Source: Saccharomyces uvarum
Taxonomy: Eukaryota; Ascomycota; Saccharomycetes; Saccharomycetales; Saccharomycetaceae
Direction of reading: 5' to 3'
Assembly (NCBI GenBank): GCA_947243795.1
Contig: OX365937.1
Span: forward strand, 620,001-684,000
DNA: 64,000 nucleotides
Positions 16,954 through 26,796 of the stretch are shown one piece after another (within the stretch, counting starts at the first letter, position 1; every line of letters starts with the position of its first letter). A program made the position numbers and the translations under genes. Under the pieces are notes generated by a model. The model saw only the letters and a list, made by a program, of their open reading frames with translations, ran no database searches and was not told the origin of the DNA.

Positions 16954-18585
16954 ATGCGGGGTCTCGTTGCTACCATTATTGCTATCGTAGCAACCGTCTA
17001 TTACGTGCCATGGAACGCTTATTTTGAACAGAAGCCAGAGGCTGCCAGAGAGATGAGAGATCAGATCGAAATGATGTTCTTGGCGTCGTGGAGGGACTAC
17101 TCCAAGTATGGCTGGGGTTATGACATTTACGGCCCGATAGACCACTCTTTTCGCAATATGCCTCGTGGTGGCCGGCCGCTAGGTTGGATCATCGTGGATT
17201 CGGTGGACACGTTAATGCTAATGTATAATTCTTCCGCACTTTACAAAAGTGAATTCGAGGCTGAAATCCTGAAATCGCAACACTGGATAGATAATGTCCT
17301 GGATTTCGATATTGATGCGGAGGTTAATGTTTTCGAGACCACTATTAGAATGCTTGGCGGGTTATTATCTGCCTACCACTACTCTGATCAGTTTGAAGTG
17401 GGTAACAAAACTATTTACTTAAACAAGGCCATTGATTTGGGGGATAGGCTTGCTTTAGCGTTTAAATCCACCCCAAAGGGAATTCCGTACTCCAGCATAA
17501 ACCTTCAAAGTGGCCGGGCCATTAAAAATCATGTTGATGGTGGCGCGTCTTCCACGGCAGAGTTTACCACATTACAAATGGAATTTAAATACTTGGCATA
17601 CTTGACAGGGAATAATACTTATTGGAAGATGGTGGAGCGTGTTTACGAACCCTTATACAAAACCAACGATCTTTTAAATGTCTACGATGGATTAGTGCCA
17701 ATATATACATTCCCGAATACTGGTAGATTCGGTGGTTTTAATATTAGATTTGGCTCTAGGGGTGACTCGTTCTATGAGTATTTACTGAAACAATATCTAC
17801 TGACGCATGAAACGCTTTATTATGATCTATATAGACAGTCGATGGATGGTATGAAAAAACATTTGCTAGCACGCTCCAAACCCTCTTTCCTATCTTACAT
17901 TGGCGAAAGAGAGCAAGGTCTTAACGGCAAATTTTCTTCAAAGATGGACCACCTCGTTTGCTTCATGGGTGGATTATTGGCATCTGGTGCCACTGAGGGC
18001 CTTCCTGTTCATGAGGCCCGTAGAAAGCCATTCTGGGATGCTGACAGAGAAAATGACTGGAATTTGGCTAAGGAGTTAACGAATACATGCTACCAAATGT
18101 ACAATCAAACCCCCTCAGGGCTCGCTCCTGAAATTGTTGTTTTTAATGAGGGAGAGACAGCACCAAAAAGTTGGTGGCAGTCATCATTAGGTGATTTCTT
18201 TGTAAAGCCCCTCGATAAACATAATATGCAAAGACCAGAAACTGTGGAATCGATCATGTTTATGTACCAGTTATCCCATGATAAAAAATACCGTAAATGG
18301 GGGGCTGAAATTGCATCAAGCTTCTACGATAATACTTGTGTCGACTGTAACGATACGAAATTGAGACGCTTCGCAAGTTTAAGTGATTGTATCACATTGC
18401 CTACAAAAAAAGCTAATAACATGGAGAGTTTTTGGTTGGCGGAAACTTTAAAGTACTTATATATATTGTTTTTGGACGACTTTGATTTAACTAAAGTTGT
18501 CTTCAACACAGAAGCTCATCCCTTCCCAGTGCTAGATAAGGAAGTATTGAAGTCTCAACATTTGATCACAGGGTGGTCATTATAG
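16954..18585 (+). CDS. MNS1: MNS1, ER alpha-1,2-mannosidase (GH47)
   Basis: Encodes 543 residues (S. cerevisiae 549). It removes one mannose from Man9GlcNAc2 in the ER, which times glycoprotein quality control. It is a type II membrane protein: a short N-terminus and a hydrophobic anchor at about residues 4-20 (LVATIIAIVATVYYVPW), then the lumenal GH47 barrel. Key features seen are GWIIVDSVDTLMLM, the acidic EVNVFETTIRMLGG segment, paired cysteines in HLVCFMGG and NTCYQMY (the essential disulfide), and the C-terminal TEAHP motif whose Thr binds calcium. The ATG at 16954 gives the signal anchor at once. It is one of the more divergent proteins in the window compared with S. cerevisiae. Confidence 0.95.
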   Translation: MRGLVATIIAIVATVYYVPWNAYFEQKPEAAREMRDQIEMMFLASWRDYSKYGWGYDIYGPIDHSFRNMPRGGRPLGWIIVDSVDTLMLMYNSSALYKSEFEAEILKSQHWIDNVLDFDIDAEVNVFETTIRMLGGLLSAYHYSDQFEVGNKTIYLNKAIDLGDRLALAFKSTPKGIPYSSINLQSGRAIKNHVDGGASSTAEFTTLQMEFKYLAYLTGNNTYWKMVERVYEPLYKTNDLLNVYDGLVPIYTFPNTGRFGGFNIRFGSRGDSFYEYLLKQYLLTHETLYYDLYRQSMDGMKKHLLARSKPSFLSYIGEREQGLNGKFSSKMDHLVCFMGGLLASGATEGLPVHEARRKPFWDADRENDWNLAKELTNTCYQMYNQTPSGLAPEIVVFNEGETAPKSWWQSSLGDFFVKPLDKHNMQRPETVESIMFMYQLSHDKKYRKWGAEIASSFYDNTCVDCNDTKLRRFASLSDCITLPTKKANNMESFWLAETLKYLYILFLDDFDLTKVVFNTEAHPFPVLDKEVLKSQHLITGWSL

Positions 18586-18877
18586 CGTGAATAGTATGTA
18601 TATAATAAGATCCGCATGGTTTTAAGATTCACAAGTAATATAAGACAACATTTAGTAGCTGCTTTTATTATAAGTTGCTCCATTATTTTTGTTCATCATG
18701 TGGTGTGATGATGTACTATACCACTTTTTTGATAGTTTTTAGAAAATGAAAAATTTGCAATGCTTACATGAGCAAGTCATCTAAAGCATTAATATTATTT
18801 ATATCTTCTAGCGTAGCCAATCATTCTTCCTCTGAGAATTTGTGATTATTTCATTTGACGCAGTTGATTCATTTCCG

Positions 18878-21800
18878 ATGGATATTACAGAATTACTACA
18901 GTGCTTTGCCTGTACTTTGGACCAAAACGCTGCCATAAGAACCAATGCAGAAACTCACCTTAAAAACGCAAGTAAGACACCAGGGTTCTTAGGTGCTTGC
19001 TTAGATATCATTGCTGCCGATGAGGTTCCGGAAAATATCAAGCTATCAGCATCTCTATACTTCAAAAATAAGATCACGTACGGTTGGTGCGCTAATGAGA
19101 GACAGGGCTCAAATGAATTATTAGATTCACAAGTTGATCTGGACGAGAAACCAGTCGTGAAGGATATGCTGATCAAAACAATGGTCAGCGTATCCAAAAC
19201 TTCTCCACGTTGTATTAGAGTGCTAAAATCCGCCCTTACTGTGATCATCTCAGAAGATTATCCGAGCAAAAAATGGGATGACCTATTACCAAGCTCATTA
19301 GAATTGCTCTCAAATGAAGACATTGCCGTAACATATGTTGGGCTTCTGTGTCTTACAGAGATATTCAGGACATATAGGTGGAAGAGTAATGATGAAAGAC
19401 AGGGCTTAGAAGAGTTGATTTTGAATTACTTCCCCGCTTTATTAAACTACGGCTCAAATACTCTTTTCCAGGATGGCAAATACATGAATAACGAGCAAAT
19501 TGGTGAACTGGTAAAACTGATTGTTAAAATCTATAAGTTTGTTTCATATCACGACCTTCCATTTACCTTACAGCGCCCAGAATCATTTACTCCATGGGCA
19601 TGTTTCTTTGTTAGTATTATTCAGCAACCACTACCTCAAGAAATTTTGATTATATCCGATCTTGAAGTAAGAAGCAAGAATCCTTGGGTTAAATGTAAGA
19701 AGTGGGCTCTAGCAAATCTTTACAGACTTTTCCAAAGATACGCATCAACTTCGGTAACAAGAAAATTCCAATATGATGAATTTAAACAAATATACTGTGA
19801 GCAATTTTTGACTCAGTTCTTACAAGTCATCTTCAAGCAAATTGAAGAATGGGGAACTGGCCAATTGTGGCTAAGTGACGAATGTTTATATTATATATTG
19901 AATTTCATCGAACAGTGTGTTGTGCAAAAGGCTACCTGGAAACTCGTTGGTCCACATTATAATGTGATTCTTGAACACGTTATTTTTCCCTTATTGAAGC
20001 CTAGTGCTGATACTTTGGAGACTTTTGAAAATGATCCTCAAGAATATATCAATCGGAATATGGACTTTTGGGATGTCGGTTACTCTCCAGATTTAGCTGC
20101 ACTTGCTTTGTTGACAACATGTGTTACAAAACGTGGAAAAATCACTTTACAGCCAACATTAGAGTTTATGGTCACAACCTTACAAAATGCTATTGGTGAC
20201 TACAACAATATCACCTTGGAAAATGCCTTGCAAATTGAATCATGTTTGAGAATATTTTCTAGCATTATTGACCGTCTGATTACCAAGGACTCTCCATTCG
20301 TCAATGAAATGGAAAAGTTTGTGTTGACGTTTGTTTTGCCATTTTTTAAATCCCAATATGGATTTTTACAAAGTCGTGTTTGCGAGATTTGTTCGAAGTT
20401 AGGTTCAATGGATTTTAAGGACCCAATAATAATTTCTACCATTTATGAGGGCGTGATGAACTGTCTAAATAACTCTAACGATTCATTGCCTGTAGAATTG
20501 ATGGCAGCATTGGCATTGCAAACTTTCATTAGCGATGATCAATTCAATCAAGAGCTTTCCAGACACGTTGTCCCTACAATGCAGAAATTGCTAAGCTTAT
20601 CCAACGACTTCGAATCGGATGTAATTTCTGGCGTTATGCAAGATTTTGTGGAACAGTTTTCCGAGCAATTGCAACCTTTTGGTGTAGAATTAATGAATAC
20701 TTTGGTTCAGCAGTTTTTAAAATTAGCTATTGATCTACATGAAGCCTCGAATATAGATCCAGATTCATTTGCAAGTGTTGAAGACGTCCCCGATGAATCT
20801 GAGAAGCAAATGGCAGCGTTGGGTATATTATCAACAACGATATCTATTTTGCTATCTTTTGAGAACTCGCCTGAAATTTTGAAAAACTTGGAGCAATCAT
20901 TTTATCCAGCTGCCGAGTTTATTTTGAAAAACGACATAGAAGATTTCTATCGTGAATGTTGTGAATTTGTAGAAAACTCTACATTTTTATTAAGAGACAT
21001 TACACCCATTAGCTGGAAGATCTTAGAGTTAATCGGGGAATGTAATAGGAAGTCAGGTAGTATGGTTTCTTACTACTTAAGTGACTTCATGCTAGCGCTT
21101 AACAACATTTTGATTTATGGTAAAGACGAACTGAAAAAGAATGAATTTTACACCAAAATCATATTTGAAATTTACCAAAAGGCTGTCGTTGCTGAAGACA
21201 ATGCCCTAGATGACTTGAGAGTAGTTTTTGATTTATCTCAAGAACTAGTTCTGGCATTAGGTGATAATTTACCACAACACTATAGGGAACGCTTATTAGA
21301 AGATGTTGTGAAGGCTATCCTAACAGAGAAAAACGAATTGAATATCAACGTTGTTTTTAGCGTAACCGCTTTTAGTGTCGTAATTTCAAGTCTGATAACA
21401 GAACCTCTAGTCACGCTGCAGTATCTGAGACAGCAGGGATGTCTTGAAATTTTCTTTGAGACATGGATTACAGGCTACATTCCGAATTATAAAAGATGTT
21501 ATGATATCAAGTTATCGGTCCTTGCGCTGTTGAAAATTATTTTGACTTTACAAAGCAACGATTACTCCGTGTTGAACTTGGAAAATCTAGTTCCGCAATT
21601 GGGGACCACTGTGACACAGTTAGCTTCAAAACTTCCAGCAGCATTGAGACAATTAGCTGATCAACGCAAAGAATTCACATCGCCAGATTTCGGAGCTGAC
21701 TCCAAATGGGACGAAGCATTCCTTGACGTTGGTGATGAAGATGACGATGAAGATGAAAGTGACCTGACCGAGAAGTATTTAGAATTGATAAAAAATAGAT

Positions 21801-22024
21801 CAGACTCGTTGGACTTTGTAGACGGCTATGACGCAAAGGAAACGTTTGATGACTTAGAAGAGGACCCATTGACAGGATCGATATTGGATACTGTTGACGT
21901 ATACAAGGTTTTCAAGGAGTCTATCATGGGCCTGCAACATGTTGACGGTAATAGATATCAAGGTATAATGGGTCTCCTGACGCCAGCTGATCAAGAACTT
22001 TTTATGGGGATCATGAATGCCTAG
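18878..22024 (+). CDS. NMD5: NMD5 (KAP119), importin-beta family karyopherin
   Basis: Encodes 1048 residues, the same length as S. cerevisiae Nmd5. It imports cargoes such as Hog1, Crz1 and TFIIS into the nucleus and binds Ran-GTP. The importin-beta N-terminal domain is at about 20-110, after MDITELLQCFACTLDQNAAI, and the rest is a HEAT-repeat solenoid. Near the C-terminus is the acidic loop DVGDEDDDEDESD typical of the Kap119/Imp8 group. The ATG at 18878 gives the known start; the frame is open twelve codons upstream but without a better start. The 292-bp gap after MNS1 holds its promoter. Confidence 0.95.
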   Translation: MDITELLQCFACTLDQNAAIRTNAETHLKNASKTPGFLGACLDIIAADEVPENIKLSASLYFKNKITYGWCANERQGSNELLDSQVDLDEKPVVKDMLIKTMVSVSKTSPRCIRVLKSALTVIISEDYPSKKWDDLLPSSLELLSNEDIAVTYVGLLCLTEIFRTYRWKSNDERQGLEELILNYFPALLNYGSNTLFQDGKYMNNEQIGELVKLIVKIYKFVSYHDLPFTLQRPESFTPWACFFVSIIQQPLPQEILIISDLEVRSKNPWVKCKKWALANLYRLFQRYASTSVTRKFQYDEFKQIYCEQFLTQFLQVIFKQIEEWGTGQLWLSDECLYYILNFIEQCVVQKATWKLVGPHYNVILEHVIFPLLKPSADTLETFENDPQEYINRNMDFWDVGYSPDLAALALLTTCVTKRGKITLQPTLEFMVTTLQNAIGDYNNITLENALQIESCLRIFSSIIDRLITKDSPFVNEMEKFVLTFVLPFFKSQYGFLQSRVCEICSKLGSMDFKDPIIISTIYEGVMNCLNNSNDSLPVELMAALALQTFISDDQFNQELSRHVVPTMQKLLSLSNDFESDVISGVMQDFVEQFSEQLQPFGVELMNTLVQQFLKLAIDLHEASNIDPDSFASVEDVPDESEKQMAALGILSTTISILLSFENSPEILKNLEQSFYPAAEFILKNDIEDFYRECCEFVENSTFLLRDITPISWKILELIGECNRKSGSMVSYYLSDFMLALNNILIYGKDELKKNEFYTKIIFEIYQKAVVAEDNALDDLRVVFDLSQELVLALGDNLPQHYRERLLEDVVKAILTEKNELNINVVFSVTAFSVVISSLITEPLVTLQYLRQQGCLEIFFETWITGYIPNYKRCYDIKLSVLALLKIILTLQSNDYSVLNLENLVPQLGTTVTQLASKLPAALRQLADQRKEFTSPDFGADSKWDEAFLDVGDEDDDEDESDLTEKYLELIKNRSDSLDFVDGYDAKETFDDLEEDPLTGSILDTVDVYKVFKESIMGLQHVDGNRYQGIMGLLTPADQELFMGIMNA

Positions 22025-22380
22025 CTGAATCAAACAGCAAACTGTATATTAGAGGAGACATTGGATTACGTACGTAAGTAGAAGAGATAGAATATGTTGC
22101 CTAGTTGTGTTGTCCTCATTTTTAGCCGATATAATTTGGTATGATAGCAGATAATACATGCCGTAAACAAAAAAAGAGAAACAAAAAAAAAATTTTGGAA
22201 ACAATCCGATGAATCTAATCTCGAGATTTTATAGTGGTATCTCTCATCTGGGGAAATTATATTACAAACAAAGCAAGGGATTGAAGTTTCCGGTCTCTTG
22301 CCAAATTTTCTTGTCTTGTACATTCTATTCTGCGATTAAACGTCATAACCAATTCAAACAATAAAAAACTGCATTTTAAA
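22025..22380. other. NMD5-XPT1 intergenic region
   Basis: A 356-bp gap with the NMD5 3' end and the XPT1 promoter. It has an A-run at about 22184-22192 and the usual AT-rich leader before XPT1. I see no further element. Confidence 0.45.
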
Positions 22381-23010
22381 ATGGCGGAAGCTGAAAGAAT
22401 GTGCATCTCGTATAATAATATTCACAAACTTTGCCAAAAAGTGGCCAAGTACATTTTAGCAAGAAATGAAAGGCCTGATATTATTATCGCCATTACTGGT
22501 GGTGGTATGATTCCTGCAAGAATTATTAGATCGTTTTTGAAAGTTAAGGGTCAAAAGAATATTCCGATCCAAGCTATCGGTTTATCTTTGTATGAAGATT
22601 TAGGGTTGAAAAACAGTGTAGAAACCATCGGCAAAGAGGTTATTAGAACTCAATGGCTAGATTTTGGTGCCTTGAATCAACATTTCGATTCCTTGATTGG
22701 TAAGAAAATCTTAATTGTTGATGAAGTTGACGATACTCGAACTACTCTTCATTACGCTGTTTCTGAATTGGAAAAAGAAGTCGTTGAACAGCAAAATCTT
22801 TTGAATAGAACCAATGAGGATACCGTTTTTTCTATATTTGTTCTACATAATAAGGATAAGCCCAAGAAGGCTGAATTACCTGACTCTATGATTAATTCTG
22901 GACGCTATATTGCCGCTCAAACTGTCCCTGATATGTGGTTATGTTATCCTTGGGATGCTGAAGACATTGAAGAACATACTGAACAGGCTAAAGCTCAAGG
23001 GAATGATTGA
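22381..23010 (+). CDS. XPT1: XPT1, xanthine (guanine) phosphoribosyltransferase
   Basis: Encodes 209 residues, as in S. cerevisiae. It converts xanthine (and to some extent guanine) plus PRPP to the nucleotide in purine salvage. The type I phosphoribosyltransferase PRPP motif is at about residues 110-125 (ILIVDEVDDTRTTLHYAV), with two acidic residues before the TRTT phosphate loop. ITGGGMIPARI near residue 40 is the other phosphate-contact loop. The C-terminal YPWDAEDIEE is typical of fungal Xpt1. It converges with SGM1, with a gap of only 102 bp. Confidence 0.95.
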   Translation: MAEAERMCISYNNIHKLCQKVAKYILARNERPDIIIAITGGGMIPARIIRSFLKVKGQKNIPIQAIGLSLYEDLGLKNSVETIGKEVIRTQWLDFGALNQHFDSLIGKKILIVDEVDDTRTTLHYAVSELEKEVVEQQNLLNRTNEDTVFSIFVLHNKDKPKKAELPDSMINSGRYIAAQTVPDMWLCYPWDAEDIEEHTEQAKAQGND

Positions 23011-23069
23011 TGATTAATGGTGCTGCGACGTACACTTATGTATATATATGTGTTTATCATAAGTGAACA

Positions 23070-23080
23070 ATTTATATTTA
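23070..23080 (+). other. Exact 11-bp ARS consensus match
   Basis: ATTTATATTTA matches WTTTAYRTTTW at all positions. It lies between convergent XPT1 and SGM1, a common location for yeast origins. Single matches are frequent in AT-rich DNA, so origin activity is only a possibility. Confidence 0.25.
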
Positions 23081-23112
23081 AAGTTCTATTTATAGAAAGG
23101 GCGTGTATTCTG

Positions 23113-25239
23113 TCATCTCATCTTTTCTTGTATTTCAACCATTTGCTGAACTTGCTCATGCATCATTTCCTTTAAGTCAGACACATCATTTTCTAATTCT
23201 TCCACTTGTTCGGTCTTTTCACCCAACAATTGTAAAGATGTCTCTAATTGGCTTTGAACTTGTTCCACTTTTCGCAAAAGCTCATTTTTCTGCTTATTGA
23301 CTTCATCAAATTTATCATTTTCCTCGAGTAGTCTTAAGATCTCGTCATTTGCCTTTGCCTTTTCACTTAGCAAATTATTGTATGATTCTCTTGATGTTGA
23401 TAATTCCCCTTCCAATCTTCTTAATTCCGTACTTAACTTATTCACCAACTGGGCACTTATATGACCATTAGAATTTGATAATTGAGCGCTCGCTCTTCGG
23501 TACGGTATTGACGTATTGTTTAATGATTTCATTGATTTACCTTCCTGGATTGCTTGTAAATCAGCGGCTTCTTCTGGGATATCATCGATGCTAAAATCTA
23601 TATTCTTTCTGCTAAAGTGCTGCGTTTCTTCGCTACCTAGTGTGTCATGCGACCCATCGCCAATCGGTTTTATAGATGAATCGTCTTCTAGTTCTTCTAA
23701 TTTTGAGATTGATAATGACAACATGGAGTTTTCTTGAGGTAAAATCCATTCGTCTTCAATATTTCCATTCATAGAATTTAAGCTATTAGTTAATTCAGAT
23801 GGTATTTTTTCTATAACTTTCTCAACACTGTTCTCTTGATGCGGTTTTGAGTTATCATCATTTTTCTCTAACTGAGCTCTTTGAATATCATATTTCTTTT
23901 TCAATAAATTGTAATCATCATTTACACTCTGCAATGATAATTTCAGAGTTTCTATCTGTCTTTCCAATTCCTTGACTTGAGAAGCGGCGTTTAGATGATT
24001 TTCTCTTTCCTTTTCCAATTGCTCGCTTAAAGTTTCTGATGAATCTAAGGCGGTTTGATAAGCTTCTTCGAATCTTCTTTTTTCCTTTCTTGTAGATGTA
24101 AGGTGGTTCTCCAAATCCACAATTTTAATATTCAGAGCATATTCAATACTATTCCAGTTGGCCTTACTTGATTCCAACTGTTCCTTTAACAGGTTATATT
24201 GGGACGATGTATGTTGTTTTACTTCGGAGCCGTTTTCATCGTTATCGACCCCATCATCCCTACCTGATTTTGCATTTGACATCTGGTTGGAATTATCCAG
24301 CTCTATTCTTAGTTGTTCTAGTTTTGTCTCCAGTGCTGTTACCTGATCTATTGTTGCTTCTTGTAGTGCTTTTTTTTCCATCTGAAACTCAGTTCTTTCT
24401 TTCTCAAGCAATTTTTCCACATCATCTAAAGATTGTTGCAAACTCTTAATCAAACCATCCTTTTCTTCAATCTTTCTCTCGAATGTTTCTAGTGACTCTC
24501 TTTGTTTATCAGTATCCTTTAATTTGTCTGTAGCTTCAGCCAATTGTCCTTGTAAGTTATGATACAGTGATTGCAGTTCGTTAAAATTGTCTACATTCTG
24601 TGCCGAATCCTCACTTAGTGCGGATACATCATACTCTAGATCTTTTATTTTCGTTCTCAAAGCTTTGATTTGATTAGATTGCCTCAATTCTGTTTCTGCT
24701 AGTTTTGTGCCTTCTTTTTTCAGTTGATCTATCAAATCGTCTTTCTCTTTAACCAATTTAAAAAAACTAGAGTCCCTAGCCTCGATTTGTGATTTCTTGT
24801 TGAGTTCGTTTGTTAGGTCGTCAATTTGTTGATTAAGCCTTTGGTACTCTGGGCTTAGTTGTTTGACCAATTCCTCAACACCGAGTTCTGAAAAATTTTT
24901 AGGTAGCCATTGAGGCAATGGAACTATAGTACCTTCAGAGTTGTCAGCTTTATCCAGATCGATATGCGCTGTACTTTCGACAGCAGTTGTAATTAGTTTA
25001 TGTGTACCGCTCTCTTCCGTGCTCTGCAATCGTACTGTATCGTCCCCGTTCTCAGCATCATCGTTTGACTCCAGACCAACAGTATGGTCATCAAAAGATG
25101 TGCTATTTATTTCTTGCTCGCCGCTTAAGAGTATTGCAGGTGAGGGTGATGATAGGTTCGATGTTGACCTCTTGTTCTTTTTTCTTCCCTTCTTCGTAGC
25201 CAGAGAAAGCCTTTCTTCCAAAGATAGTTTCTTACTCAT
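23113..25239 (-). CDS. SGM1: SGM1, Golgi coiled-coil protein
   Basis: Encodes 708 residues (S. cerevisiae 707). Sgm1 is a peripheral Golgi protein of the TMF/ARA160 group that binds the Rab6 homologue Ypt6. The N-terminus is a basic amphipathic stretch (SLEERLSLATKKGRKKNKR), then an acidic Ser/Thr-rich part. From about residue 130 there are long heptad-rich coiled coils (LNQQIDDLTNELNKKSQ onward), broken at about 455-570 by a low-complexity part, with a last coiled coil to the C-terminus (TMF-type Rab6-binding region). The ATG at 25239 (MSKKLSLEERL) gives the known start; the two preceding codons are open but not ATG. Confidence 0.93.
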   Translation of the reverse strand: MSKKLSLEERLSLATKKGRKKNKRSTSNLSSPSPAILLSGEQEINSTSFDDHTVGLESNDDAENGDDTVRLQSTEESGTHKLITTAVESTAHIDLDKADNSEGTIVPLPQWLPKNFSELGVEELVKQLSPEYQRLNQQIDDLTNELNKKSQIEARDSSFFKLVKEKDDLIDQLKKEGTKLAETELRQSNQIKALRTKIKDLEYDVSALSEDSAQNVDNFNELQSLYHNLQGQLAEATDKLKDTDKQRESLETFERKIEEKDGLIKSLQQSLDDVEKLLEKERTEFQMEKKALQEATIDQVTALETKLEQLRIELDNSNQMSNAKSGRDDGVDNDENGSEVKQHTSSQYNLLKEQLESSKANWNSIEYALNIKIVDLENHLTSTRKEKRRFEEAYQTALDSSETLSEQLEKERENHLNAASQVKELERQIETLKLSLQSVNDDYNLLKKKYDIQRAQLEKNDDNSKPHQENSVEKVIEKIPSELTNSLNSMNGNIEDEWILPQENSMLSLSISKLEELEDDSSIKPIGDGSHDTLGSEETQHFSRKNIDFSIDDIPEEAADLQAIQEGKSMKSLNNTSIPYRRASAQLSNSNGHISAQLVNKLSTELRRLEGELSTSRESYNNLLSEKAKANDEILRLLEENDKFDEVNKQKNELLRKVEQVQSQLETSLQLLGEKTEQVEELENDVSDLKEMMHEQVQQMVEIQEKMR

Positions 25240-25446
25240 AGTCAAAGTTATCAGGCAATTGCCATATATACTTCTTTATATGCTTTGCCGTATGAGTGTT
25301 CCTCTAAGGGCAGTTCACGAATAAATAGGTCAACAGCTTTGATGAACAAGCTATAATGCTGCTAGACCATGATCTTCTCAGATTAAACGCTATATAACAT
25401 CCCCACACCACGATATATACAGCAATATTTGAGTACAAAGCACTAC

Positions 25447-26166
25447 TTAAGTCAGGCCGGTCGCATTAAAGTCTATCAGTTTAATGTATTTAACTTCTGG
25501 ATTTGTAGGACTTTTAGTTACTGTAACTATGTTTGCCCTAAGTAAAAGCCGGTATATTGGAATTGTCTTAGATGAGAAATTATTTAGCGTTACAGTTGAG
25601 TCATGCTCAATTAGCCTTTTTAATATAGATGTAGTTTCTCTCGTCAGGGTATGTATAGACTCACCATTATCGTCCATATTCGGTGCTAAGAAGCTCCTCA
25701 CGAAGTCTTCAAGTGATCCCCAAAGCTCCTTATTTCTTACTTTTGACGTCTTCACATGAGTCAGGTCTTGTTTTCTATCATCCAGATTGGCAGACTGAAG
25801 TTGCAGCATTGCTAGTAGCTCTTTCAAGTCGCTGTTAGTGTTTTTTTGCAACGACACCATTGCCTTTTTATCGACTGATTTATCGCTCATTATAGAAAGC
25901 CATTCACTAGAAGTTTGGGCCCTCGATGACAAGAAATTCGACACCAGACTGAAACCGATGGGGTCTGCTCTCTCTGATAATAACATAGGCTTTTTCAGTA
26001 ACTCCGCAAAGATTTCTGGGTCAGTAGGTTTCCCCTCTGATTCTATATGCCTCTTCGTGATATCATCGATGGCACTTCGAGCTTGCTTCAAAAAATACCG
26101 TTTGTTTCCGATTTGATTTTCCAAGTTCTTTATGTACACATCCAGTATATCCTTTTCTGTATCCAT
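25447..26166 (-). CDS. MCM22: MCM22, kinetochore protein (CENP-K)
   Basis: Encodes 239 residues, as in S. cerevisiae. Mcm22 is part of the Ctf3 subcomplex (with Ctf3 and Mcm16) of the inner kinetochore. It is predicted to be mainly helical, with a coiled coil at the N-terminus (DVYIKNLENQIGNKRYFLKQ) and another around 120-160, and no enzymatic motif. Identification rests on length, sequence memory and position between SGM1 and TIM8. It is divergent from TIM8 across 195 bp. Confidence 0.9.
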   Translation of the reverse strand: MDTEKDILDVYIKNLENQIGNKRYFLKQARSAIDDITKRHIESEGKPTDPEIFAELLKKPMLLSERADPIGFSLVSNFLSSRAQTSSEWLSIMSDKSVDKKAMVSLQKNTNSDLKELLAMLQLQSANLDDRKQDLTHVKTSKVRNKELWGSLEDFVRSFLAPNMDDNGESIHTLTRETTSILKRLIEHDSTVTLNNFSSKTIPIYRLLLRANIVTVTKSPTNPEVKYIKLIDFNATGLT

Positions 26167-26361
26167 TTTTTCATCATGAGCCTTTCTGATATTTTCCTCG
26201 TCTTTCCTTATACATCATACGTGAATTGTTACACTGTAAATACGAAGCGAATCCGCTATTTACTACCTAACATAAAAAGTGGTCAGCATGGTTAATCAAA
26301 AAGAAGGTTTTGCATAAAAAGAGAAAGAGAAGCAAACAAATACCCCCACGCAAAAAGAAGA

Positions 26362-26625
26362 ATGTCCTCGCTATCAACATCCGATTTGGCTTCTCTTGAT
26401 GATACCTCTAAAAAGGAGATTGCCACTTTCCTAGAGGGTGAGAACTCCAAGCAAAAAGTTCAAATGTCCATCCATCAATTCACTAATACCTGTTTTAAGA
26501 AATGCGTTGGTTCCGTCAATAATCCCGATTTAAGTTCGCAAGAAGAGCAATGTCTGGCCAACTGTGTGAACAGGTTTTTAGATACCAATATCAGGATCGT
26601 CAATGGGTTGCAAAACACACGTTGA
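26362..26625 (+). CDS. TIM8: TIM8, small Tim chaperone of the mitochondrial intermembrane space
   Basis: Encodes 87 residues, as in S. cerevisiae. Tim8 pairs with Tim13 as a hexameric chaperone that escorts hydrophobic precursors such as Tim23 across the intermembrane space. The twin CX3C signature is seen as CFKKC and CLANC, separated by 15 residues, with helices on both sides. There is no cleavable presequence, as expected for Mia40-dependent import. The start at 26362 follows an A-rich leader. Confidence 0.96.
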   Translation: MSSLSTSDLASLDDTSKKEIATFLEGENSKQKVQMSIHQFTNTCFKKCVGSVNNPDLSSQEEQCLANCVNRFLDTNIRIVNGLQNTR

Positions 26626-26796
26626 TATGATACCTACTCATTTTTTCTATATCATTACGTCTATGTCTTAATATATCTGTATATAAGCAAATGAATATTT
26701 TAATACATGCTCCAGGTTTCTTTTGGAGTGGTTTTCCTACATACCGTCTAGACTTCTTTTTCTCTATATGCCTATGTTTATATATGTATCGGTACT